Shown: positions 28,576 to 41,900 of the stretch, one piece after another
Numbering within the stretch: the stretch's first letter is position 1
Layout: the number at the start of each line of letters is the position of its first letter
Source of the DNA: Distichodus sexfasciatus
Lineage: Eukaryota > Chordata > Actinopteri > Characiformes > Distichodontidae
DNA length: 64,000 nt
Reading direction: 5' to 3'
NCBI GenBank assembly: GCA_032718565.1
Contig: JAVGVS010000021.1
Coordinates: 688,301 to 752,300, forward strand
Position numbers and translations under genes: made by a program
Notes under the pieces: model-generated
What the model was told of the DNA's origin: nothing
Databases searched by the model: none
Seen by the model: the letters and a program-made list of their open reading frames with translations, nothing else

Positions 28576-31500
28576 GTAAGTCTCACCAAAATGTGCGATC
28601 ACTATTAGCACTTTTATATAAATCTCCCATATACTTGGGTCTGAAATCATCAATAAACTTACCCATGATATTTACATGCATGGCTTTTGGCTGATGCTTT
28701 TATCTAGAGCAATGTACATCAGTGCTCCCATCAAGGGAATCTGTTCTCTATGCTAAAATGAGACCTAAATTAAATAAGTAGGTGATTTATTTGTGTTTCA
28801 CTTGCAATCCCCTATCAGTTACACTACCAACTGCCCCATCAACAGCTAACAATTTACAGTTGCTAATCAATTAAGTTACTCACAGCTAAGTTATTACTTT
28901 TTAAAATACTGTCCATGTCCCAAGCCATATTTACTTTGGCCAATTGCATCAGACAAATGTTTCAAAATATAAATACATTGTAGTTACATTGTTTTTCAGA
29001 TGCTCTTTATTGACAACTTAGATTTCCTAATTACAGGGACAGTTTTTGTAAAGCAGCTTGTGGTTAAGAGCCTTGCTTTTAGGTAATATAGACTTATTTT
29101 AGGAAATTTTAATTTTTTACAATTTTTTTAATAGTAGTTAGTAAAGTAAGATTGGAGAAGTGCTGTTACTGTCTCTCACTACTAACTACAAACAAATAAT
29201 ACCTTAGATTTGTGTCTCCCCAAAAGATCATTGGTGGTCACATGTCGTTGTGGTGCACTGTGTACTGTGCTGTGGTGTGTTCATAATGACAAATAATCAC
29301 TCACTTTCATTTTTAAGTTGCTCCAGGGAGATTTTTACTCTAATTAGGAAAAGAAAGTTGCTCCTGATAAGAGCTTTAACTCAATTTTAAGCTAAGCTAG
29401 TAGTAGTATTTTAATTTCGGTAGGCCACGGGGACTAAGGACTGATTAGATTCTTAGGTGAGTGAATTTGAAGAGTGGGGTAGTAGTGCGTGGGTGGAAGT
29501 GAGTTAGTGGTAGGATACAGTACTAACATGATTGAGAACCAGAGTAAAACTCTTAACTCCAAGTTGCTCCAAGGACACTGTCTCTGTGATTCAAATGTAA
29601 GAAACCATGGATGAGAATATCTGGAATCCAGTGTAAGTGTAAGGGTCGTATTTGGTCTCTTCAGCACTCAAAATAGATTCACACAGTCAGCATTTTGTGC
29701 ATATGCAAATACTTCTCATGAATTCATATCTCAGAAGTAGAGTAACATGAGCTGAATTGAAACTCTGTTAATGTTTTCAGTTCAACTAACCTGTGTTGTG
29801 AGCACAAAAGTGCTTTGGAAATTGAACATTGTATTTTTTTCTTGTATTACACGTTGCATCATGAATGCTTGTAAAAACAAAACAGATAGGCTGTGATCAT
29901 AACTGCCTCATCTCATCTGATTATGATAGAAACATTAGATTTCGTCTTTACATTGTGGGTTTGGCAAAAGTTAGCACCTAAGACTGATAATACACATAAA
30001 CCATAGCAGTAATGGTCTGAGAACTCCAGAGGAACTATAGTATGAATAAAGATAGCTGAGTGAAAGAACAACTAAGGCCCAATTAGTGTTGTACCAGACC
30101 AGAAAGCGAAGAGTCCCTCTTTCTGGCAGGTTCACAATCTGCAGCAAGGGCGAATCCCATTTGTGCTTTCGTTCACATTAAGAACTGAATTTGTTTTTCT
30201 AAACCCCAGCTATATTGTTTTAACTCAGTGTTGTCTTGCTGCCGTGGATAAATCTCTGCAGAAAAATGTATTTACTTAAGCGTCATTTATCTGTAATAAA
30301 ATCAAGCATATCTGATTGTCAACCTCAATTTAGAATCATATGCTCTCCGCTGATTTACCTTACTTTTCCTCTGTTCTCCTAGTGTGGTATTGTGTTAGGC
30401 ACGCTGTTGCTTTTCTTCTGCTCATGGATGACCCATCAGTCCTGCATGTTTCTGGTTCACCAACGCCAGTAACACCAAGCGCTTGGGACCTCGCTGGACT
30501 TCGGTATGAATGACAAACATAACATGACCTTTTTGCAAATGACAGTTGTGATGACGCGCTATGTATCCCTATGCGACATATCATAATGACTGGTGTTAAC
30601 GAAAACTTTGGGGTTTAAGTCCAGCGGTATACTACTGTTGTAGAAAATAATTCAACTTTAACAGGGTCCATTTAACACTGACAGTTTTACTTTGTCTATA
30701 CTTCTTGGTTTCTTTCCTTTATGCTAAACAATGCAATTACCTTCACATAGCGTAAAAACAGCACTAGGTTTTTCTGCAGCTTTTCATGCTTTTGGTAAAC
30801 TGGGGAAAACAGTGGTAGAACTGAGGTAAAATGTATAATCAGTAATTTACTATTTATTTTATCTTTTTGTCTAGCTCCATTTTAATTCTTAGTGTTCTTT
30901 CTCGTTTTCTTCAGTATGATTGGGCTAATGCTGGGAACATGTATTGCCTTCTATGTGGTCATTGCAGACCTGGGATCCAACTTCTTTGCACAATTATTAG
31001 GTCTGAAGGTGAGCAACTCTCCGCTTCTTTACACACAAAAACTTCACATCTGGATAGAAAAACCTCCATTGTCCTGTGTTTATAGCTTCTCAGCAGTTAG
31101 TGTGTGTATGTTTTCACAAATAGTGCAATGGTAATCTCAAAAACCTGACTTCAGGTGTAAGTGTGATTCTGTGCTAATCATCTCTTTGGATGAATTACGG
31201 CTTTTCACTGTGCTATTCCTTTGGACTCCCATAGGTAACTTTCAGCTTTCGTGTCGTGCTGCTGATTGTGGTGTCACTTTTTATTGTGTTACCTCTGAGC
31301 CTGCAAAGGAACATGATGTCATCTATCCAGTCATTTTCAGCCATGGCACTGATCTTCTACACCCTCTTCATGTTCACGGTGAGTCGCCTGCAGTGTAGCC
31401 TCCTTCACAGCGGTACTCCTACTAACACTAAATAAGAAAACTTTGCAGAAGAACAGCAACTTTATTAAACCATATTAATCTAAAATGGAATGGGAAAAAA

Positions 31501-31858
31501 GAAGCGTATTTAGTTATATAATAGAAGAGAAAGGCCTCACTGGTCAGTTTAGCATTATACTGTATGGTTATAAATGATTAAATGATTTGTACTGAGTTTA
31601 ATAACATTTGAGGGGTTAATGTATTTATGGCAGTGCATTAAATGCTTTCGTTTATTTTAGAATTAAAGCATAAGCTGTTCACTGATAAACAAATTTGGAA
31701 ATGATCAGATATTTGCTATAATATTTGACTAAAGAAACTGGAACTAAAGTGTATACTTTACAGTACTATGCAGCAGAACAGTGGAGATTTCAACCTACAC
31801 ACTGATCATGTTATTACTATTGCAAGGACTTCACCGCTGCAATCCACCCTAGTTGTTT

Positions 31859-31945
<87 letters not shown>

Positions 31946-34900
31946 TGAAAAACCTTTTATCTTTAGCATTATTTCAAAATGCAGGTTACCTTCCTCTCTA
32001 ATGCTAGAAGGTCTGCCCCTGCACTCTCTCCCTTGTAAAAAAAAAAAAAAAACCGTTATGCATGTATTAGAGCAAGATAGTGTAATTTTCAGCCGAATCC
32101 ATCGCAAGTTAATGAATGTTTTTCTGTCACAGCTAATGCATCGGTTTTCGTTTAATGGAATGGCCTGGACTGGCACAAATGACTCATAATTCAGTCTTGA
32201 TAATGGTTTGAATCTGCTGTAATGTGCCCTGGCAGCGCTGGCAACTGCAATTCACAGCCCTGTTACGCTATTTGTACAGAGTTGTATTCAGTACTTAATG
32301 TTAAATGTCATAACATTTTGTACACTTTCAACATACCCATTGTGGAATAATTAGTCTGGTTCAAATTAAGTTTTAACGCTTTAACTACGCCTGTAGTTGC
32401 TTTAAAAGGTGTAGTCACCTGAGGCGGCTTCTTGGGGCTTGAACCCTTCCAGACCCTCATCGGTCTGACCTTTAACCCTTTAACCATGATGTGTCTTCCC
32501 TTTACCTCCTTTCTTATCCGCCCTGCTCCCCTCGTGCTCCGCCTTCCTGACGGTGCCCCCTTGGCTGCTTCTAGATAGTGTTGTCTTCCCTGCGTTACGG
32601 CATTATCAGTGGGTCATGGGTGGAGAGAGTGCACCTGTGGCGCATCAGGGGTGTCGTGCAGTGTCTGCCAATTATCGCCACAACCTTCTGCTGCCACCCG
32701 TAAGTAGCCTACATCCTGGACTGGAGCTCACTACCGTCACGGACTCATTGCATTACCTTTGCCGCTCCCCTTCCTCACTCCACCCCCAATACAAGTCCCA
32801 ATGTGTTAGTTGCATCTGTTATGTGTGTGTGTATGTGTGTGATGCCAGTAGCTTGATGAACATGGCTCAGGACTGAGGTCAAATGGATAGTAAATGTTCT
32901 GAACAATTCAAAATGAAAGTGATTACCTGAACCCAATGGATATATATATATTTTTGCAAATCTTTCCAGTTTCTCATTCACTTTTTCACCACATCTTGTA
33001 TTTTCCTCCTCAGTGTTGTGTTGTCCAAAGACTCGTTGTGCACCTTCACAGAGATAGGCAGGGTGTGTCATCAGGTAGTATGCAACAAAAGCTGAAGCTG
33101 CCGTTTTGTCAGACTGGACGAATACGATGTTGGCTGTTAGCATATGAAATGTAGCTGTAAAGGCTCATATATGGAGTTCCGATTCTGTATGGTCATGTGA
33201 AATGTCTTGGCCTTATATTGATTTTAGCCTTCCAGTCCTGTTTCTTTTTTCGTCTTCCACTTCCACTTCCATTTGGGTCTACTTCCGTTCTCCTGGCCAA
33301 CCTGATGATCACCTGGTCAGAGCCTCCACCTCTCTCTCTCTCTCGCTGTCTCTCTCTTCCCCCTTTTTGGCCACTCTCTCTCTTTATGGGACGTGCTGTA
33401 ACCCTACTGCTCTCCCCTTCACCACAGATGGTGCTCTCCTCCTTCAGACACGGCCTCTTCAGTGGCCTGTGGCTCAGCAGGGTGATTTACGTACGCTGGG
33501 ACGGCGTCTTTCGCTGCATCCCAATCTGTGGCATGGCGTTCGCCTGTCAGTCGTAAGTACTCAGTTCCCCCCTGCTCTGTCTCCCTCTACCTGTCTGCTT
33601 ATTCAGAGGCTAGCGATGTTGCTTTAGACAGGATGGGTAGACAATAGTAGGGGTTGGCCAAAACTATAGGGGCTCCATTTTCACTGTGCAGAATGGCTGA
33701 GACTTGAGTTTGGTATGAGCGGGGCTTGACACAGGCAGGTCTAGGTGTTTGCACTAAGAAAATGGACCCCCGCTGCAAGCTTTGGAGCTGTGCTTGATTC
33801 TTCTCATGTAAGCAATCTGAAACTTCTTGCCTTTGTCCTCCCTCTTTGTGGAATACTCAGGTGTGGCACTGATCGTACTAACTTTCTCATCACACTAAGT
33901 AATTTTTTTTGTACATCTTCACATGAGAAAAAACTTCATAGTCGTTTAGGACAGTTGTTTTTTTTGGCTGTTAGGAAAAGGATATTCTGGAAAGGTTTTT
34001 AACTCAGGGGTGTAACAGTTCCCCTAATCCACAGGTCGGTTCTCGGTTAGGCTCAGGTTTTATTAAATGTGGGTTTTATTGAATCACCAGCAAGGTATAC
34101 AGCCTGCCCTAAGGATGTGGAATGTGGAGTACTGAGGGGGGCTGCAGCACCCACTAGACTTTCTGTATTGCAGCTGAAATGGTGATTTAAAATTATTACA
34201 GTTAATTTTTTCTTAACATATACAATGAGGTTAAAATGATGTTTCTCCAAATTCTTGTACCTGATTAAGCTTCTTTTTATGATGTTGACTGTTGACAGTG
34301 TTGATCTCTCACCTATATGAAGATACATAGCCTACATAAAATGACCGTTATGTCATTACTAAAGTTGATAAAATGTGTATACCAACAAACATTAGCAAAA
34401 AAAAGAAAGGTCAGAGAAATAAGCAAACAAAGTCATAGTCAAAGTCAACTGTATTGTCATCTCTGCTATACACTGTACAAATATACAGAGAGACGAGACG
34501 ACATGGCTGCAGTTTAACAGTGCAAAGAACAAATAAGGCACATAGAATAGGCAATATATAAATAGAATATAAAATATACACTTTAAACTAGAAGTGGAAT
34601 ATAAAATGTAAACTTTATATTATGTTACATTGTTATCAAATATATTTATTGAAACATTGAAAAGTGTTTTTTTAATCACGATTAGTGTGAGATTCAGTCT
34701 GAGGTCACAGAGACACAGATCCTGTGACTCAAACCAAAACAAAATAAAATCTGAACTCTGTGGTCTGAATAGAAGGACGGAACGGGGTGGGGGTCCCAAA
34801 CATTTTTAATCATTAACTAGTGAGTAAGTAGTAAGCAGCAGACAGTACTTGTACATCTGACTACAAGTTTGACAACAGCAGTCAGTGGAAATCCTCATTA

Positions 34901-35738
34901 GAATCTTCAGCAAGTGCTTGTTTCTACTCTCTGCTTCCACCTTACACCCCAGTGCTGGTGGGCTTGTTAAGATGATGACTTCAACTTAATTTTTACCATC
35001 ACAGATATAACATGGTGCTCTACTGTGGCTCCACTGCGGCTCCACTGCCATCTCTTCTCTCTGTGCCATTTGCTCTCAACTGCATCATTAATCTCCCACA
35101 CACAACAGTCTCTGATCTGCTATATGTCACATGAGTAGTAGCCAGTCAACGCTGAAGCCTTCTTGTCACTCACCACATACACACAAACACAAGGTGAAGC
35201 TCTGAGAAGTAGAAAAGGAGAGAGGACAGTTTTAGCTGAGCCTGGTGTTTGTAAAAATCAAAAATTTGACGGAGATTTTTGTTTATTTTTTTTGCATATT
35301 GGTTTCAAATATCAATTATCAGCGCTGTTAACTAACAAGAATTGGTATAGGATATTGAGCCTGAAAAAATAAAATCGGTCGACCTCTACTAAGGGGAATC
35401 ATTTGAATTGGAGAACCGAGTTGTCTCTTTACTCGTTTGTACAACTTTCATTCTTGTTCTCCATCCGCATGTTTCTTAGCGGCCAGCTTCATTCTGTCAA
35501 CACTAGGGTATGTGCAAGGCTAGTGAAGGAGGAGCGTTTGGGTGTGAAAGGTGTGTGTAGTGTGCTACAGTTTCTGGATGCTGTGTGTATGTGTTTGAGT
35601 GTATGTAGGTTTGGGGTGTTAGGGTGGGGAAGTGTAAGTGGTGGATTACAGCGTTAACGAGTACAGTGATGAAGTAATGCAGATCTTGTGGCTGGCTTGC
35701 CTTTTCCACTCTCTCTCTCTTTCTCTCTCTCTCTTTCT

Positions 35739-35771
<33 letters not shown>

Positions 35772-35892
35772 CAACACCATCACACTCACTCAGAGGGTGA
35801 TGAGTGATGCTTGGCTCTGGCAATTTGGACAGTGGTCAGAAAGTGTGACACACGATGCCACTTAGACCAAATCATTAGAGAGGCTAGCGTCC

Positions 35893-35929
<37 letters not shown>

Positions 35930-38900
35930 ACATTTGACTCCTCATCAGACCACAAATCAGCCCTCTCAGCACCTTCAGCTCTACTTGTGATGAGCTTTAC
36001 ACCATGCTAATATACCCACATCTCATGTAAAAGACCAACACTTCCCTTTTTCGCCGTATGCCTCCGCTCTTACTTAGACCTTAGTGCATCTTAAAAAGGT
36101 AATAGCAGATAACTGGAGGTCAGTAAACCCTTACTGTTTAACTAGATTTTTTTTATTAGATTCTGTGAAATTCACATTTTAGTACTGTGAGGTGTTGACT
36201 TGGCACACAGAAATGATGTTTAATGTGCAAATACCGCTGTAATGTGCAAACACCATAATGTTATTTCTGTCATAAAATTGTCGTGACAGGTTACGCAAGA
36301 CATCAAGTAACACTTTTCATAGCAGGTGTCATGATCGTTTTAGTAGTATCGCAAAATAATTACAGCAGCAACACTTATCCCCTTCCCCTCCCCTAATAAT
36401 ATAGATGCTCTTAGTTCAGTGGTATGAAATCACTGGTGAAATGCTCACAGCCGCCGCACCCGTGTGTAATTCTGTAATGAGGGGGTTTACTAGGTCATTC
36501 TCCATGTCTCATAAGAGATACTGAGAGCCTGAATGCTGTGCTTCTAGCATGGCTGTAAAAGCTATTGATTGTCAGTACTGCCCAGACGAAGCGAGTTTTT
36601 CTCCTTATTCTCCTCCCTCCCCTGCTTTTTATTGCGAATGGGCTCCAGCTATGAGATTGGCTGGCCTTTGGCACCAGACCAAGCTTTGGCTAAGAAAGCA
36701 CATAACACAGTGCTGTATATTGCAATAAACCAGAGAATGGTCTCAGACCAGGTCTGGAGAGGAGTCGCGAACGAGTGAGAGAGAAAAGGCCCAAACAAAA
36801 GAGCCGGCTGCCAAGAAACTTTATAACGTTCTAAAATCCGACTAGCACTTGTCGCTAATATATAGCCATTGTAAATTCTCCATTTAATGTTTCATTGGCC
36901 TTCAGTTTTATTGGTTGTCCTGATGACGTGGATTTTTTCTGTTCTTTTTTGTGGCTTTCTTATATTTTGAATCTTTGAGACAGCCAGCTCTTCATCATTT
37001 GTCTGGTCCTTTCCTACCTGCATTTTTCTTTGAATCCATTTTGTCTTTTATTCATCTGTAAAAAAAAAAAAAAAAAGACACTTTTTCCACCCCCCTGTTT
37101 TCTGCTTTATTTCTATACTTGCATGTTTGCCTTCACCTGGTGCTCAAGCTCACACTCCAGAATGACTTACTCAGTAATATTTTGGCAGTAACTTTTTTTT
37201 TCTTGAGCTTGATGTAAACAATCAAAAAAAATAATTTGCCAAAACTGATAATTTGGTGGACATGTCTAACTAAAGAAAATGAAATACCTGCTCACCTAAA
37301 GAGATTCTCGTTGAGATATTAATTTAGCAGTAATAACTCATTTAGACAACTGCATTTTTCACCTTTTACGTTATGTTTGTAATCTTTCACACTTAAACTT
37401 AAAAACTCTTTTAAACTTAAAAATTATGTGCATGACAAATTTATAATTTTTTATTTTAAATATTATAATGGTTAATTCTTAGAAACATTACTAGTATTTA
37501 ATAACATCTTTAGTGTATGAGTTTTGTGACCTGATGTGTATAGTATAAAAGCTCTGCTGTTTTCTAGGCAGGTGCTGCCAACCTATGACAGCCTGGATGA
37601 ACCCTCAGTCAAGAGAATGAGCACCATCTTCACATCCTCCCTTAACGTTGTCACCACCTTTTACATCACTGTAAGTATGTGTACAAAACAGAGATTAGTG
37701 TTAGCTTTCAGAGGCTGTAATTTCATGTATTAAATGTTTCAAAAAAGCTGTATTATAAGCCTGGGTTGTGTTGTCTCACAATCTTAAAAAATAGTTTAGA
37801 TTTTCTGTTTGAAATGGTCCAAAGATATTCCAAGGTAGGCCTACTTCAAGGTAAATTGGAAGAGTAGCAGAAATCATATAGTTTCTGTGTTCTGTGATTC
37901 CTTTGCAACCATTTTTGTGAGTGTACTTCTCAATTTTGGTCTAGCAGCTTCGGAGCACAGTGATATCCTCAAGCTCCTGACCTTTTTTTCAGTGTAATTG
38001 GAGAAAAATTTGCGGAGAAAGGATGAGGGGATCAATCTGAATGTCCCTGTCCTCCCACCCCTTAAATATTGGCCCATTTCATCAGTCTCAGATGCCATCT
38101 TCACTTAGTCCTTCATAAATATTTTTCGGGAGAGCTGTGTGTGGAATGCTATTTAAGACACAGTTGGATTGTCCTTTGTCTCTCTCTTTTTTTTTTTTTG
38201 ATTCCGCATGCCAACGTGTAAATGTTACCTTGAGAGCTAATAGTGCTTTCATGCGTTTTTCAGCTGTTTCTACATTCTTACGTTTGGATTTCATGGCTTC
38301 TTGCTTTTTTTGCCTTAACAAATGCAGAGAAGGAAAGGATTGCTGTGTATGAGAGTAGAGAGGCAGCTTTGTGGTGTGCTCAAGGTCTTCTGTCCAGTGT
38401 TGTTCCTGGAGGAACCCTCTTTTTGCTTCTGTGGAAAGATCAAGGCCAGGGTGTGTGCTTTTGTATGTGTATATGCGTGTCTACACGTGTATTTGTGCAC
38501 AAGGGGTGGGGGCGGGGGGCTGTAGGAATGAATAAGATCAAAAGTCCTTTGAAAAGTGTGTGTTCATTGCATAGCTCTGCAGTGTTGCTGTGTCAAATAA
38601 ACACAAAATCATTGCACCATCTGGAGATGCTGGTGAGGTCATCAAAAAGCATAAAGCTTTTAGTGCTGTGTTAAATCTGCACTGTAAGTTGTTTTTTTGT
38701 TTGTTTTTTTTAACCGAGGCCCACAAAGATGATCTCGGTCTGTAGTGATGAGGGTATTTTATGTCGGGATAAAATAACACGCATTTACATGATTGTGCCT
38801 CTCTTTTTTTGCGTTTTTTCCTTCTTCCTTTTTTCCCATAATGTACAGGTGGGATTCTTCGGCTATGTGAGTTTCACAGACACCATAGCGGGGAATGTGC

Positions 38901-41900
38901 TGATGAATTTCCCTTCTAACCTGGTGACAGAGATGATCCGAGTGGGCTTCATGATGTCTGTGGCCGTGGGCTTCCCCATGATGATCCTGCCCTGCAGACA
39001 GGCCATCAACACCATGCTGTTTGAGCAGCAGGTGAGACTCGGCATCATCACAGACTCTCCCGGACTGTGGCTTGACTAGGCAACTTTTTACTGCAGGAGT
39101 TTTTTTTAAGGCTGTAACTGAATGAAAGCTTCACAAACAAGTCTAAGCACCTCTGACTGGTGATGTCTCTCATTTATTTTCTTTCGGATGTGCTGAAGAC
39201 ACCAGGTCTAAATCTTGTGCTATTTTTCAACAGTAAACTATATTAACAAGTACGACTGCACAATTGATCATTTCAGTTGCAGCATTACAATGTGCAGATG
39301 CATAGTAGTGACGTTGCAGAATGCAATGTCAAGTAAATCAAACACGTCATGCTGCAGTGTTTTGCTTCTTGATACAATTTGATGTAATTTGCATTGATTT
39401 GGAATTCTTAGATAAAGTGCCTCAGTCTCTCATTTTTCAGTATTTTCTTTTTCATTCCTTTATCCCTTTCTTTTACCTCATAGCAATCACACGGTTTCTT
39501 CAGGAATTGCCTGTCTAGATTTTATTTAGGCTGAACTCTCATACAAAATCACCCTGCTCATTCTAGAATTATTCATGTATTCCAAATAGAACTATGCAAG
39601 TCATTTGATTGTAAGTCCCTTATTTTTTGTATCGTAAAAGAATGCAGTGTTGTTTAACCCACATAAGAAATTTTGTGGGGAATAATGTTTAAAGTTCATG
39701 GTAAATCTTAGTCATACAACAGTAAAAAAATTTTAGGATGAAACATTTTTACAGAAAGTAAAGGAAAGTGCAAGCTTTTGTCTGTCAGAGCTGGATCATC
39801 CTCCTCCACGCCTTCTTAAGCGATCCCATCGAGCCCAGTGTCCCGTTACAGGCCGCTGTAATCTCAGGTCCCGGCTGCAGACAGCACGTGGGCAGCCAGG
39901 CTCGGGGCCGGTGATATAAGCCAGTCGGCAGCAGCTTACAGCGCAGACAGATTCAGGAGGGAAATAAAAGTGCGGGATTGATGATGAGAGGGGGAGAGCT
40001 CTTCCATAAAGCTGCCGAGACTGTGGCTCTCAGTCTTGCCGCCGCCCTGCTGAATCAGCCCAGGTGCCAAGGCAGGAGCGCAGACTCGGCCACGCAAATG
40101 CAGAAGCGGCCCGCTGGAAAAAACTGTTATGTTTAAGTAGGCATTTCAGGAGCATGATGCATCCTATATTCACTGTTATTAGACTAGGACGGGGAGAACT
40201 CACATTATTATTATTTTTTAATCCTGTTGATACTTTCTCCAGCGCGTGTCAACTTAAAAACATACTACTGCGTGTGCTGTCATGTGACTCTGCCCCATCC
40301 AGTCTGACTACATCTATGTTTCCTTCAGTTATTTTTAAATCACCTTTCATTAGAAAATTATTCCAACTGTATTAGTTGAGCATATTTACAGTACAAACTT
40401 TGCTAGTAAACTATAAGTGTGAGAAATATAAGCAAAATACTCATTCATTTGCCATGCTGGAGGTAAAACGTCTTAAGTGATATTTATCGCGATATTGATT
40501 TGAGGTCTGTATTTGGCACTTGGCAAATACTGGAATATTTGTGGACAAACTCTTTTGTAAGGATGTTGCTCACACAGCATTCTGTTTTGTTTTGTTTTTT
40601 CAGCAGAAGGACGGCACGTTCACCGCCGGCGGTTACATGCCGCCCCTTCGCTTCAAGAGCATCACTCTTTGCATTGTCTTTGGCACCATGTTGGGGGGCA
40701 TCCTCATCCCGAACGGTTAGTGCTTGAATGTGTTTTCGTCTGTGTTTATGCGTTCATCTGCTCGTTTAAATTCAGCAGTTTCCTCGGCATGACCTTAGCC
40801 GAACTGTCGCTTAACGCTGACGTCACCCGCCACTTTATTCCATTCTTTTAAACTGCACTCCGTCAGATGCCCTGTCACAGCCTCTCCTCCCTCTCCGCGG
40901 CGTTCATTCATTATCAGTAAAGCGGGATAATAAAGACGTGCGTTTTTAGGGAGAAGACGGTCTATGTTTTATTCATACTTTGTGGAGATTGGCTATTGTT
41001 GGCATGGGTTCTGCTTGGCTCTGTGGACCCAATTAGGCTAATAGAGTGGGAGAGAGCGAGACGCACAAAGGGGATTGAAAGAAGGCATAGCTCTGTCCTC
41101 CATGATGGCTCCTCTGCCCACCAGTGTCCTAGTGGTCACAAATCCAGCCATAGGGAAACAGACACTGCAGGGCATAAATTTGAGTGAAACAATATGGCTG
41201 CTCTCAGGATGAAAGATGCTCCGTGGGCCCTGTGCCCAGCATGGCAGTGCGAGGGCAGCGTTGGGAAGAGAGATGGTAAAGAGACTTGTAGAAATAGAGT
41301 GACGGGAGATTGATATGGTGCTTCAGGAGATTAGATTAGTTGGTTTACAGCTTTCTTAAAGATGTTTTTGCTGTTTGCCGAACTGTGCCTCTTTTATAAT
41401 ATTGTAAGTGTCTTTATATCGTGATTATATCCAGTAATGCATAATAATTGTGCGTATTTGTGTGTTCCAGTGGAGACTATCCTGGGTTTGACTGGGGCCA
41501 CTATGGGCAGTCTGATTTGTTTTATATGCCCAGCACTCATCTACAAAAAGATAATGAAGAATGGCCTCACTGCTCAGGTACTGCATGTCCATGCTCAAAA
41601 TTACACCCCTATAAAGTTTATCTGTCTCTTGGTTCCATATTGTTCTGCTTAAAACAGAGCAACACTGTCTCCTGCACTGTTCTTTTGGAACTAATGTAGT
41701 CAGACAGTTTAGTCTTTTAACAGAGATTTTCCCATGGGTGAAATGATGCTGCTGCATTGTACTAACAAAATCAAAATCAGAAAAACTTTATTTGGTGGGA
41801 AATTACTTTTTGTTGCAAGTGGATATAATATCATCAAAATTTGATTACAAATGTATAAAAAGGAGCAATAGCTATAATTAGTAATAAATATCTGAATTTT

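Larger units (their letters stand above)
33553..37567 (+). other. slc38a10: SLC38A10 intron 6 (largest intron region)
   Basis: Four kilobases holding hAT-derived fragments (CAGGGGTGTAACAGTTCC near 34006; the inverted ending GGTCGACCTCTACT near 35379), a LINE tail, microsatellites, and a GC-richer patch at 36560-36790 with no open exon. No further copy of exon 6 was recognised. Confidence 0.5.

Noticed and set aside
30360..30584. 74-codon minus-strand frame over SLC38A10 exon 2
   Set aside because: Antisense shadow of a coding exon, no family similarity.
35509..35823. Minus-strand frame with Arg/Glu repeats
   Set aside because: Translation of a CT/GA microsatellite within an intron.
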